Assembly (NCBI RefSeq): GCF_003584565.2
Contig: NZ_CP031010.1
Span: 2,418,001-2,482,000 of the forward strand
Reading direction: 5' to 3'
Origin: Alteromonas sp. RKMC-009
GTDB lineage: Bacteria; Pseudomonadota; Gammaproteobacteria; Enterobacterales; Alteromonadaceae
Length of the DNA stretch: 64,000 bases
Shown: in pieces, positions 9,259-16,253 of the stretch
Position numbering within the stretch: position 1 is the stretch's first letter
Layout: each line of letters opens with the position of its first letter
Program-made: the position numbers and the translations under genes
Notes under the pieces: model-generated
What the model saw: the letters and a program-made list of their open reading frames with translations, nothing else
What the model was told of the DNA's origin: nothing
Databases searched by the model: none

Positions 9259-9346
9259 TTCACAGGGAGTCATTGTGTCTATGCGCCATTTCCGCTGCCA
9301 CTGAGACTCGCGGCTTGGTCGATTATTGACATGGAGTCACTTATTT

Positions 9347-10084
9347 GTGAATAGGAATTCGAAAAAGTTGTCGTCCTCTGAATCTAAGTTCTACTTACCG
9401 TTCTCACTTTTCATAACTATCGTGGTTATCGGTGGTTTTGCTCTTAATTGGAGCGTTAATCCGTCCAGTTTGGATAGAGTCACAATTTGGATAGGTTTAC
9501 ATGGAGCCTTTAGTACTGCATGGTATTTGTTGCTTATCAATCAAATTAGATTATCGAATATCGGCAAGTATTCTACCCATAAAACATTAGGGAAACTTAG
9601 CGTTTTTATTGTTATCGGAATTCTTGTCACAGGTTCTGTAATGGTTTTCGAATTCTATCATCGTATGGCAGGATTCGGCGTGTTCAATCCCGAGGATGCC
9701 GAAGCAAGGATTCGTGCAGGTAGTTTCCTTGGCGGCGTTTTTCTTCAATGGTTAATTTTTTCGACCCTTTATATTTTGGGCATTTTAAATATAAAGAACC
9801 AAGCGCACCATAAACGATTCATGATAGCGGCAGCGATTCAAATGATGCCTGAAGGGCTTAATCGGGCTGTGCACATTTTAACTCTACCAAGTTATTCTAT
9901 GTACATTTTCATATCTTTCGTTTACGCCGTACTAATTTTATATGATTGGAAAACTAAAAAACGTTTATACATAAGTACATTTTCGTCCGTCGCATTGTTT
10001 TGCGTGTTGGTCGTGGCTATGAATACTCTTTTTAAATCGCAAGCCTGGGGAGATTTTGCTGTAAAGTTAATCAGTACTTTATAG
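9347..10084 (+). CDS. Multi-pass membrane protein of unknown function, cassette-encoded
   Basis: About 245 residues with six to seven hydrophobic helices. Histidine-bearing motifs recur near the helix ends: GLHGAFSTAWY, THKTLGKLS, FYHRMAG and NQAHHKRFM. Paired histidines in helices could bind haem as in b-type cytochromes, but this is speculation and I recognise no family. The GTG at 9347 has GGAG ten bases upstream; a TTG at 9326 is an alternative start. It follows the IS element directly and is followed by attC-like site 2. Low GC, like its neighbours. Confidence 0.75.
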   Translation: MNRNSKKLSSSESKFYLPFSLFITIVVIGGFALNWSVNPSSLDRVTIWIGLHGAFSTAWYLLLINQIRLSNIGKYSTHKTLGKLSVFIVIGILVTGSVMVFEFYHRMAGFGVFNPEDAEARIRAGSFLGGVFLQWLIFSTLYILGILNIKNQAHHKRFMIAAAIQMMPEGLNRAVHILTLPSYSMYIFISFVYAVLILYDWKTKKRLYISTFSSVALFCVLVVAMNTLFKSQAWGDFAVKLISTL

Positions 10085-10094
10085 TGAATGGCGC

Positions 10095-10206
10095 ATAACA
10101 ATCACATTAAGTCGCCCGCAGGCTCCCTGGGACAGTAACACGTGGGCTCTGTCGCTTCGCCCGGATTTTAGCCCATATGGTGTCGCCTTTAATGTGGGAG
10201 CTATTT
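10095..10206 (+). repeat. attC-like site 2
   Basis: Starts ATAACAATC just after the preceding gene and ends near TTTAATGTGGGAGC. The left arm ACAGTAACACGTGGGCT (10132-10148) faces the imperfect right arm AGCCCATATGGTGTCG (10170-10185). Bases 10128-10175 match site 1 with one difference in 48, so the two sites share ancestry. Confidence 0.75.
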
Positions 10207-10296
10207 CGCGAAGGTACATTCCGGCAATTTCTTCACGCTTGAAAATTAATCAATAGACCGCATTAATGACTCAACGTTTATTTCAAGGAAGAAGAA

Positions 10297-10746
10297 ATGT
10301 CTCAGGCAAACAGTGTGTTTAAAGAGAAATCTGTAGTCATAGTTCTGGCCTTATGCGTTTTCACTTTTGGGCTTTACGTCATTTTTCGTCTGTGGCAACT
10401 GACTAAAATATTCAATTCAAAAACGGAAAGTTATATTTCAAAGGCTTTCACAACAACTGCAATTTCTATTTATTTAGTTTCTCTACTTGGTCTCATCTAC
10501 TATTTTCTTTTCCCTGCACCAGTAGCACTATTGATTACGGCTAAACTTCTTCATCTGCTGTCGGCAATATTTCATATCGTATGGATTATCAAAGTCAGAA
10601 ATAGGATCAACAGAATAAATAACGTCTCAAAAGGCAATGCGTTGTGGCTGGGCCCTTTCCTTAGCAGCTTCTTTCATGTCATTTACTTTCAACACAAAAT
10701 AAACCAATCTATAGGTTCTGAGGCTGCTGACAAACTCGCGATATAA
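10297..10746 (+). CDS. Small membrane protein, DUF4234-like, cassette-encoded
   Basis: 149 residues with about four transmembrane helices. The first has VFTFGLYVIFRLWQLTKIFN, which resembles the start of DUF4234 proteins (a TFG.Y....W pattern followed by a polar stretch). The last is followed by a polar tail. The function of that family is not known to me. An AAGGAAGAAG precedes the ATG. Its stop codon lies at the left end (ATAACAATC) of attC-like site 3. Confidence 0.75.
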   Translation: MSQANSVFKEKSVVIVLALCVFTFGLYVIFRLWQLTKIFNSKTESYISKAFTTTAISIYLVSLLGLIYYFLFPAPVALLITAKLLHLLSAIFHIVWIIKVRNRINRINNVSKGNALWLGPFLSSFFHVIYFQHKINQSIGSEAADKLAI

Positions 10747-10933
10747 CAATCACGCAGCCAAACTCCGGGCCTCACGTTACTCATTTTTGAAGAAGTTGTG
10801 GGGAAATTAGGGAAGAATTATCCATATAAATACTTAGTCGCTCGCGGGCCCGCCGGGACACAAACATGGCGGCTGTGTCACGCCGTTCCGGTTATAGCCG
10901 CCATGTTTGCGGCCCTGAACAGGGCGTCATAAT
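10743..10933 (+). repeat. attC-like site 3, with an extra left segment
   Basis: Starts with ATAACAATC at the end of the preceding gene. About 90 bases of unrelated AT-rich sequence follow, then TCGCTCGCGGG..GGGAC and a perfect 14-bp inverted repeat (10861-10874 with 10896-10909), ending near CAGGGCGTCATAA. It is longer than its neighbours and may contain an insertion. Confidence 0.65.
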
Positions 10934-10944
10934 TCAGGATGAAC

Positions 10945-11382
10945 ATGCAAATTTCATTGGAAGAAATAAACAAGAATAATTATGAGACAGTGTGTGACCT
11001 CGATGTCACTGAAGCACAGGAAGGCTATGTCGCGTGCAACATGTGGTCATTAGTTGAGTCATTTTATAACGAAGGTCATACTTGTAAGGCTATCTGTTTC
11101 GACAGCAAACCCGTCGGTTTCTTCATGTGGGTTAAAGAATCAGTGTCAAAAGTTTCAATTTGGCGTTTTATGGTTGATAAAAACTATCAAAACCAGGGAA
11201 TAGGAAGAGTAGCTTTAACGTTGGCACTCGAATCCATAAAAGAAACACCGGACATCCGGGAAATCGAAATATGCTATAACCCAGGAAACCCGGTAGCCAG
11301 GGATTTTTATTCAAGCTTCGGGTTTCAAGAAATAGGCATGGATGAAGATGGTGACGACATGCTGGCTCTTATTAAGCTGTGA
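10945..11382 (+). CDS. GNAT N-acetyltransferase, spermine/spermidine (BltD) type
   Basis: Transfers acetyl from acetyl-CoA to an amine. The 145-residue protein has the GNAT core: WRFMVDKNYQNQGIGRVAL carries the Q-x-x-G-x-G/A acetyl-CoA loop (around residue 78), and ICYNPGNPVARDFYSSFGFQEIG matches the C-terminal signature of BltD/PaiA-like polyamine acetyltransferases. The ATG at 10945 is chosen over 10939 because CAGGA is then well placed. It is a single gene between two attC-like sites. The polyamine substrate is an inference from motif resemblance. Confidence 0.85.
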   Translation: MQISLEEINKNNYETVCDLDVTEAQEGYVACNMWSLVESFYNEGHTCKAICFDSKPVGFFMWVKESVSKVSIWRFMVDKNYQNQGIGRVALTLALESIKETPDIREIEICYNPGNPVARDFYSSFGFQEIGMDEDGDDMLALIKL

Positions 11383-11384
11383 AT

Positions 11385-11497
11385 TATAGCGATCTGGTGT
11401 AGTAGCAAGCAGGGCCGCCAGGACGTTTACGCATGACCTGCGTCACTTCGCTCCTGATTGTAGCCCATGTGTTATCGCCCCTTAGTGGGGATTAACC
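11385..11497 (+). repeat. attC-like site 4
   Basis: Imperfect palindrome with left arm GTTTACGCATGACCT and right arm AGCCCATGTGTTATC, ending CGCCCCTTAGTGGGGATTAAC. The right end is the closest in the window to the Vibrio VCR end. Mismatches in the arms are expected of attC sites. Confidence 0.65.
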
Positions 11498-11601
11498 ACC
11501 TAGGATAGTCAAAATTTTTAAAATTTCTTTGGCACGCTGGTGCCGCGATATTTTGGGCAGGGTTAATTCTTTCCAAACCTTTTTGGTTACTTGGATATCT
11601 A

Positions 11602-11850
11602 GTGGCAAGTGGCTGCTCGTTTGACGAATACGAAGAACTATATTCCCCTGATCAAACTATGCGCGCTGTAGTTGTAAACGCTGATTGCGGAGCAACAACA
11701 AACTGGCAAACTCAAGTATATGTTGAAAAAGTCGATGGAAGTCGGAAAACTGATATTTTAATTCGTTTAGATGGTCCCCCCGGGGATATGAAATACAAAA
11801 TATCCTGGCTAAATGACGACGAGTTTTTAATTTCAGAGTTTGATTTTTGA
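11602..11850 (+). CDS. Probable small lipoprotein with uncertain start, cassette-encoded
   Basis: The clear part from the GTG at 11602 gives 82 residues beginning MASGCSFDEYEELYSPD. The frame is open further upstream and encodes LILSKPFWLLGYLVASGC, a hydrophobic signal sequence ending in a lipobox-like ASGC. The protein is therefore probably a lipoprotein whose true start is upstream. No ATG, GTG or TTG exists in frame there; an ATT at 11566 after AGGGTTA is possible, or the start codon has been lost. The body (SPDQTMRAVVVNADCGATT) resembles small bacterial lipoproteins of unknown function. Confidence 0.6.
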   Translation: MASGCSFDEYEELYSPDQTMRAVVVNADCGATTNWQTQVYVEKVDGSRKTDILIRLDGPPGDMKYKISWLNDDEFLISEFDF

Positions 11851-11920
11851 TAAGATGCTGGGGTTTAACAATCAAAGCTGGGGAGCAGATTTTGTTCGTG
11901 TCCGCTTTAAGGTAAGAGGT

Positions 11921-12035
11921 AGCTAACAAGTGCATGAACACTCGCTGCGCTCGCCGGGACTCTAACGCCTCGAACCCATGCGCTTCGCTTGATATTGTAG
12001 TCCAAATGTTTTGCACGCTTTGTGTCGGTCATAAT
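11921..12035 (+). repeat. attC-like site 5
   Basis: Begins AGCTAACAAGTGC, then CTCGCTGCGCTCGCCGGGAC, the same module as in other sites. The arms around TGCGCTTCGCTTGAT are only partly complementary. It ends near GTGTCGGTCATAA. Confidence 0.55.
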
Positions 12036-12061
12036 CTAGCAGAAATTTAAGGACTAATTGA

Positions 12062-12349
12062 ATGGAAAGTTCAGAGATAAAGGACTACGTCAAAGCCAAA
12101 AAAGGCGTGGCAATTGCTAAAATCACATCATTATTTTTATTGCTTTTCGTTTTTGCATTCCCTTTTTATGACGGCCTGGGGATTACAAACTATTTACCAT
12201 ATCTTGCACCGGTATTTGCCATGACGTTGGTAGGGTATATATGGTTCGGGTTTTTTGGTGTCTCTGAGCAGGCGTTGCTAAACATAATCGAGCGTCAAAT
12301 TGCAAAAGACCCGGAAGCTATTCAGAAGTTGTTAAATCATGAAGCATGA
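12062..12349 (+). CDS. Small two-helix membrane protein, cassette-encoded
   Basis: 95 residues: a basic N-terminus (ESSEIKDYVKAKKG), two predicted transmembrane helices (about 19-37 and 45-66), and a cytoplasmic-looking amphipathic tail (ERQIAKDPEAIQKLL). No family recognised. It begins 27 bases after attC-like site 5, and the next gene follows within about 90 bases with no attC between, so the two may travel as one cassette. Confidence 0.7.
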   Translation: MESSEIKDYVKAKKGVAIAKITSLFLLLFVFAFPFYDGLGITNYLPYLAPVFAMTLVGYIWFGFFGVSEQALLNIIERQIAKDPEAIQKLLNHEA

Positions 12350-12440
12350 CAAATGAGTGACCACTCTGTATGTATTACCCATATTTCAATGTTATGTTTT
12401 CCGAAAGTTAAACAAAGATTTTAAAAGGGATTTTAGTTGT

Positions 12441-12974
12441 ATGAAGTTTCTAAAATATTCAGCGCTAATATTGGTTTTTTTAATTATCGGCGCAGCAATT
12501 TTTCATCAGAAAATTATTTCGGGCATATTAATACCACAATATGTTGACTGGGCTTATGAAACAGAAAAAAGAGGCTTAGAGTCAGGAGCTCCGTTGAATT
12601 TACGGGAGTTAGCTTTGGCAGCCGAAATAGGAATTCAAAAACCAGAGAAAGTCAGGATTGTACATGTTGATGAAGTTCCGTTTCCATACGAAAATTTCGC
12701 TTTAAAAACACTTGGTGAAGCATTAGGCTTTATCGGCGAAGGCATCACCAATAATGCTCAGGCCTTCGGCTATTCCATTTATGTTCGTAATGGATATGAA
12801 CTTAACAGACCAAAATTGGCTCACGAATTGGTTCATGTACTTCAAATCGAAAGAACTAGTCTTGATCACGTGATAACTCAGCACTTCTCTGACATAGCTG
12901 AATTTGGCTATGATAAAGCACCTTTAGAAATCGAGGCTTTCAAAGCAAATAAACACTATGCAGATGCCTGGTAA
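12441..12974 (+). CDS. Membrane-anchored protein with HExxH metalloprotease-like motif, cassette-encoded
   Basis: 177 residues from the ATG at 12441 (AAGGGA ten bases upstream); the open frame runs further upstream without a better start. An N-terminal hydrophobic anchor (residues about 5-21) precedes a soluble domain. That domain contains LAHELVHVLQIER, an HExxH zinc-binding motif in a context like DUF4157 proteins, plus acidic residues downstream (EIEAF) that could supply the third ligand. Whether it is an active peptidase cannot be told from sequence. Confidence 0.75.
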   Translation: MKFLKYSALILVFLIIGAAIFHQKIISGILIPQYVDWAYETEKRGLESGAPLNLRELALAAEIGIQKPEKVRIVHVDEVPFPYENFALKTLGEALGFIGEGITNNAQAFGYSIYVRNGYELNRPKLAHELVHVLQIERTSLDHVITQHFSDIAEFGYDKAPLEIEAFKANKHYADAW

Positions 12975-13009
12975 CTAATCGTAATTTTTTCAAAAATAAA
13001 GAATCGTAT

Positions 13010-13043
13010 TGGAACGCTCGCAGGCACTTTATGTGGTTGTTAT
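13010..13043 (+). repeat. Truncated attC-like remnant
   Basis: GGAACGCTCGCAGGC is joined directly to ACTTTATGTGGTTGTTAT. These match the left module and right end of other sites, but the central palindrome is missing. I read it as an internally deleted attC. Confidence 0.45.
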
Positions 13044-13058
13044 ATTTCCGGAGTTTAA

Positions 13059-13439
13059 ATGGAACTTAATCAAATTACTTTACCAGTAAAAGATATGGAT
13101 GCTGCCGTTAACTTTTATCTGAAGCTCGGTTTTACTCAAATTGTCGATACACCGCATTATTCCAGATTTTCTTGCCCGGAAGGTAACTCGACTTTCTCCT
13201 TATCACTCGAAACTGAAGAGTTTGAAAACAGATCTGTAATCTACTTCGAGCACGAAGAACTTGATGAACTGTGTGCTGATTTGTCCCGGAGAGGTATTCA
13301 ATTTGAACAACTACCAACAGAACAAAGGTACCTATGGAAAGAGGCTATTCTTAAAGATCCTTCTGGTAATAAAATCAAACTTTACCGGGCAGGTAAGAAC
13401 CGTTTAAATCCTCCCTGGAAAGTTGAAAAACGCTTATAA
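13059..13439 (+). CDS. VOC (glyoxalase/bleomycin-resistance) family protein, cassette-encoded
   Basis: 126 residues forming one VOC module. The first beta-alpha-beta unit starts MELNQITLPVKDMDAAVNFYLKLGF. The second includes VIYFEHEELDELC, and the fold closes with LKDPSGNKIKLYRAG, typical of this superfamily. Members include dioxygenases, glyoxalases and antibiotic-binding proteins; the substrate cannot be assigned here. A good GGAG precedes the ATG. VOC genes are common integron cargo. It sits between a truncated attC remnant and attC-like site 7. Confidence 0.9.
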   Translation: MELNQITLPVKDMDAAVNFYLKLGFTQIVDTPHYSRFSCPEGNSTFSLSLETEEFENRSVIYFEHEELDELCADLSRRGIQFEQLPTEQRYLWKEAILKDPSGNKIKLYRAGKNRLNPPWKVEKRL

Positions 13440-13550
13440 TAAGCCACTCAATACATTCACAGGTTTACCGGAACAGTACTACCCTGGCAGAGTCACTTCG
13501 TTCCACATTTTAGCCCATGCAATCCGCCATTAAGTGAGGCGTTAAATCAC
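13437..13550 (+). repeat. attC-like site 7
   Basis: Starts at the stop of the VOC gene, contains ACTTCGTTCCACATTTTAGCCCATG in the right arm region, and ends CCATTAAGTGAGGCGTTAAAT. Its last seven bases GTTAAAT fit the GTTRRRY core of integron recombination sites exactly, the best core in this array. Confidence 0.65.
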
Positions 13551-13563
13551 ACAAGGAAGTAGC

Positions 13564-14268
13564 ATGTTTAAACAATTATGGTCTTTCATTTTAATCATTC
13601 CTATATCATGCGTGTCAGCACAAGGTGATGATACAACAGTTTCATTGCATGAAAACGCGGTAATATATCGCGGTAAGTTATCGCCATCAGCGAATCAGAA
13701 GCTGCTTTCAATACTTAAAAACGGCGAGAGTAAAATTGAATGGCTGTCGATAACGTCTGAAGGGGGCGAAATCAATCATGGTATGGATCTTGGTGATATC
13801 GTTCATGACTATGATTTGAAGATTGAGGTAAATGACTATTGTCTTTCTTCATGCGCTAACTACGTTTTTTCTGCTGCAAAACATCACAGAATATCGAATC
13901 ACGCAGTAATTGGATTCCACGGCGGAACAACCGGGATGGAGAAAGAAATAACCTCGTTTATCAAGGCTCTTCCTGAGAAGGAACAGGAATCAACAAAGCA
14001 AAATTTAGAAAAGTATATGAAGTCAGCTGTGATACGCGAGCGTGAGTTCTTCGAAAAAATTGGTGTGGATCAGCAAATAACAACACTTGGACAATCTTCC
14101 GAATACAAAGCGATTGGCGGGAAAGAAGAGTTTACCGGCTGGTACTATTCGCTCGAAGGGCTTGCGAAACTTGGCGTATCCAACGTTGAAGTAGTTGATC
14201 CTCCCTGGGTTTATCAACATTTGAGTGACAAAACTAAGTTCTTCAAAGTCAGAGTAGACGGTGTCTGA
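13564..14268 (+). CDS. Periplasmic ClpP/crotonase-like protein, cassette-encoded
   Basis: 234 residues with a signal peptide (MFKQLWSFILIIPISCVSAQG, cleavage near 19). The mature part has the ClpP/crotonase-like pattern seen in secreted COG3904-type proteins: WLSITSEGGEINHGMDLGDIV forms the glycine loop after a beta-strand, CLSSCANYVFSAA carries the candidate catalytic serine, and HAVIGFHGG a possible histidine. A serine peptidase or degenerate relative is likely; substrate unknown. AAGGAAG precedes the ATG. Confidence 0.8.
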   Translation: MFKQLWSFILIIPISCVSAQGDDTTVSLHENAVIYRGKLSPSANQKLLSILKNGESKIEWLSITSEGGEINHGMDLGDIVHDYDLKIEVNDYCLSSCANYVFSAAKHHRISNHAVIGFHGGTTGMEKEITSFIKALPEKEQESTKQNLEKYMKSAVIREREFFEKIGVDQQITTLGQSSEYKAIGGKEEFTGWYYSLEGLAKLGVSNVEVVDPPWVYQHLSDKTKFFKVRVDGV

Positions 14269-14365
14269 CAATGACGCCAAGTCTCTCCTTAACTCACAAA
14301 TAGGCTGCGTCGTTCTTCAACTATTTTTAGCCTGTGTGTTTATGCCCCTAAGTGTAGTGTTCATA
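14265..14365 (+). repeat. attC-like site 8
   Basis: Follows the ClpP-like gene. The left arm AACTCACAAATAGGCT faces AGCCTGTGTGTTT, and the site ends TGCCCCTAAGTGTAGTGTTC, again close to the VCR-type right end. Confidence 0.6.
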
Positions 14366-14415
14366 AAAACAGCACGATAAACAGTGATTCGATATGAATA
14401 AACAAGGAAAGTTTA

Positions 14416-14613
14416 ATGCGAAAAATAGTGCACTTTTCAAAGAAGAAGAACTGGTTTCTTACGGAGCCAGATTTAGATTTATTAAACCAACAAATCGCAG
14501 AAATTGAAGGTGATGGCTGGAACATTATATCCGTTCAGTCTAACTGTAATTTTGCCGGCGTTGTCAGCTCTTATACACTTTTGATTGAGCATGAGGCAGA
14601 AAGTGCGATCTAA
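14416..14613 (+). CDS. Small hypothetical protein, DUF4177-like, cassette-encoded
   Basis: 65 residues with alpha-beta character. LDLLNQQIAEIEGDGWNIISVQSN resembles the helix followed by a GW..I/V strand in small DUF4177-type proteins. It is soluble and has no signal peptide. AAGGAAAG precedes the ATG. No function can be assigned. The 130 bases after it contain no palindrome that I could match to the other sites. Confidence 0.65.
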   Translation: MRKIVHFSKKKNWFLTEPDLDLLNQQIAEIEGDGWNIISVQSNCNFAGVVSSYTLLIEHEAESAI

Positions 14614-14743
14614 AAACGGCATTATTATTCGCAACTACAGGGAACAAAAACATCCGGGTACTTTGTGCCTCGCCTGTCACTGTCACAGGGGTATATTTGC
14701 AGCGTCGTGCGGTTTTTTTTACTCTTCAAAGGAATTCATTCAG

Positions 14744-15178
14744 TTGAACAGATTTAAAATTTCTACGAACTTTGAAGACCTTGATATTAATCTCGTATAT
14801 TCATTTATCTCCAATTCATATTGGGCTAAAAATATTCCATTTGAGGTTTTTGAAAGGTCTCTCAAAAATTCACTCGTGTTTGGTGCTTATGGCAGTAATG
14901 ATGAACAAGCAGGTTTTGCCCGTGTTATTACTGATAAAGCCACATTTGCATATTTGAGCGACGTTTTCGTGCTTGAAAACTATCGTGGGCTTGGCACCAG
15001 TAAACTGCTTATGGAAGCAATATGTCAACACGGGGACCTTCAGGGTTTACGGCGCTTTATGCTGGCAACCAGCGATGCGCATGGCTTGTACGCAAAATTT
15101 GGCTTTGAGTCAGTTGCCAATCCGGAAATTTTGATGCAGGTATGGCAACCCTCTGTCTACGAACAGACATGTAAATAA
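14744..15178 (+). CDS. GNAT family N-acetyltransferase, cassette-encoded
   Basis: 144 residues from a TTG at 14744, chosen because AAAGGA lies ten bases upstream and the GNAT domain begins right there; the frame is open upstream, but that part is not protein-like. Motifs: YLSDVFVLENYRGLGTSKLLM (acetyl-CoA binding loop, R-G-x-G-x-S/A) and LATSDAHGLYAKFGFE (the GNAT C-terminal segment with the conserved Tyr). It resembles COG0454-type acetyltransferases found next to VOC and other cassette genes. Substrate unknown. attC-like site 9 overlaps its end. Confidence 0.85.
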   Translation: MNRFKISTNFEDLDINLVYSFISNSYWAKNIPFEVFERSLKNSLVFGAYGSNDEQAGFARVITDKATFAYLSDVFVLENYRGLGTSKLLMEAICQHGDLQGLRRFMLATSDAHGLYAKFGFESVANPEILMQVWQPSVYEQTCK

Positions 15179-15310
15179 CAATTTATTCAAGGATTTCGTA
15201 TCGCTCGCGGGGACCATAACGCATAAGCTCTGACGTTTTCACGAGCACATGGCTGACAGGCCTGCGGTTTTTAAGCTAAAACTTAATGCTCCTATTGCCG
15301 GGGCTATGTA
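15175..15310 (+). repeat. attC-like site 9
   Basis: ATAACAATT at the gene end, then ATCGCTCGCGGGGACC, a loose inverted repeat (CATAACGCATAAGCT against AGCTAAAACTTAATG), and a right end GCTCCTATTGCCGGGGC. Recognisable but decayed. Confidence 0.5.
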
Positions 15311-15339
15311 GTTGAAGAAACTTTATCCAGGGAGGATTT

Positions 15340-15678
15340 TTGGAAAAATTTATAAAGCAGGCATGCCTTATTGCCCCATTCATATTTATCATTCTGCTTT
15401 CCCCGTCGAGGGGGGATCTGGCAGGGTTAGTTCTTATTTTTATTCCTTATGTGATCGTATTCCTGCTCGTTCACTTCGTCAAAAACAAAAGCCGGACATT
15501 CCTCATCGCGAATACGGGACTGGTGTTGCTCCTCATGCTGTCCAGCATGGTGATGTTTTTTGGCGTGGGATCAGATCCACAATCAGCAGTCGGTGTTTTT
15601 ATTGTCTTTGTCGCACAGGTTCTTCTAAGTGCATTGTTTGTAAGCGTTTATTTTGTCATTCGCGCTTTTAAAAATTAA
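15340..15678 (+). CDS. Small multi-pass membrane protein, cassette-encoded (paralogue of the protein at 7219)
   Basis: 112 residues from a TTG at 15340 with GGAGG five bases upstream. It has about four transmembrane segments and no soluble domain. Shares PY..VF...HFVKNKSR, MLSS..M.FG.GSDPQS and ALFVSVYFVIRA.K with the 125-residue protein encoded at 7219-7596, by eye roughly half identical. Two versions at opposite ends of the same array suggest either cassette duplication and drift or repeated capture. Function unknown. Confidence 0.75.
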   Translation: MEKFIKQACLIAPFIFIILLSPSRGDLAGLVLIFIPYVIVFLLVHFVKNKSRTFLIANTGLVLLLMLSSMVMFFGVGSDPQSAVGVFIVFVAQVLLSALFVSVYFVIRAFKN

Positions 15679-15748
15679 CGCAGTGAAAATCAAATGCATT
15701 AGCATGGGATTACGAACCCGTGATATTAAGGCAATAAGAGGAGACTTT

Positions 15749-16150
15749 ATGACTAAGTATTATGGTTCTTGTTTGTGCGGCACCGTAAAATTCGAGGTGC
15801 AAGGGGATTTTGATTGCTTTTATTTGTGTCACTGCCAGTATTGCCAAAAAGACACGGGCTCTGCTCATGCGGCAAATCTTTTCTCAAGCTCAGCTAAATT
15901 AGTCTGGCTGTCCGGTCCGGATGTGGTCACTACCTTTACGCTGCCGGGCACTCGTCACAGCAAAAGCTTTTGTATGCGGTGTGGCTCGGCATTACCTAAC
16001 ACTCAGATAGCAGACTTACTTGTTGTTCCGGCAGGGTGTCTGGATACTGATATATCTATATTACCAACTGCACACATCTTCATATCCGGCAAAGCTGCGT
16101 GGAATAAGACGTTAGAAGACGTACCAAAGTTCGGTGGCCTGCCAGAGTGA
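15749..16150 (+). CDS. GFA-family zinc protein (glutathione-dependent formaldehyde-activating-like)
   Basis: 133 residues from the ATG at 15749 (AGAGGAG upstream). The zinc-binding cysteines of the GFA/CENP-V fold are all present: GSCLCGTVKFEV, CHCQYCQKDTGSA and FCMRCGSALP. Family members bind two zinc ions and several act on glutathione adducts, but many have no proven substrate, and 'formaldehyde-activating' should not be taken as a function. It follows the small membrane protein gene with a 70-base gap and no attC, so the two may form one cassette. Confidence 0.88.
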   Translation: MTKYYGSCLCGTVKFEVQGDFDCFYLCHCQYCQKDTGSAHAANLFSSSAKLVWLSGPDVVTTFTLPGTRHSKSFCMRCGSALPNTQIADLLVVPAGCLDTDISILPTAHIFISGKAAWNKTLEDVPKFGGLPE

Positions 16151-16164
16151 TACACGAACCATAC

Positions 16165-16240
16165 GATCCCACAAACCCGCTCGCGACCCGCTATAGCGCA
16201 GCAAATCAGCTGTGCTCTGAGATATTTGTTACCTCACAAA
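16165..16240 (+). repeat. Possible degenerate attC-like site 10
   Basis: Contains CCCGCTCGCGACCCG, like the left module of other sites, and a small hairpin (AGCGCAGC / GCTGTGCT), but the long arms and right end are not recognisable. Weak. Confidence 0.3.
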
Positions 16241-16253
16241 GGAGTGTTTTTTA

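Larger units (their letters stand above)
7703..9277 (-). mobile_element. IS110/IS1111-family insertion sequence, about 1.57 kb, abutting attC-like site 1
   Basis: A minus-strand IS110-type transposase gene lies between inverted 10-bp repeats (ATGACTCCCT at 7707-7716 and AGGGAGTCAT at 9264-9273). I take these as the subterminal repeats that distinguish the IS1111 subgroup; the true ends should lie a few bases outside. The resulting length fits the family. As in IS1111, the long non-coding part (7717-8019) is downstream of the transposase. The left end directly touches the right end of an attC-like palindrome, and some IS1111 relatives are known to insert in attC sites. Exact borders are approximate because no direct repeat marks them. 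Confidence 0.7.

Noticed and set aside
15312..15671. A 119-codon + strand frame overlapping the small membrane protein gene at 15340.
   Set aside because: Arginine- and cysteine-rich out-of-frame product; the other frame has a clear RBS and a paralogue in the same array.
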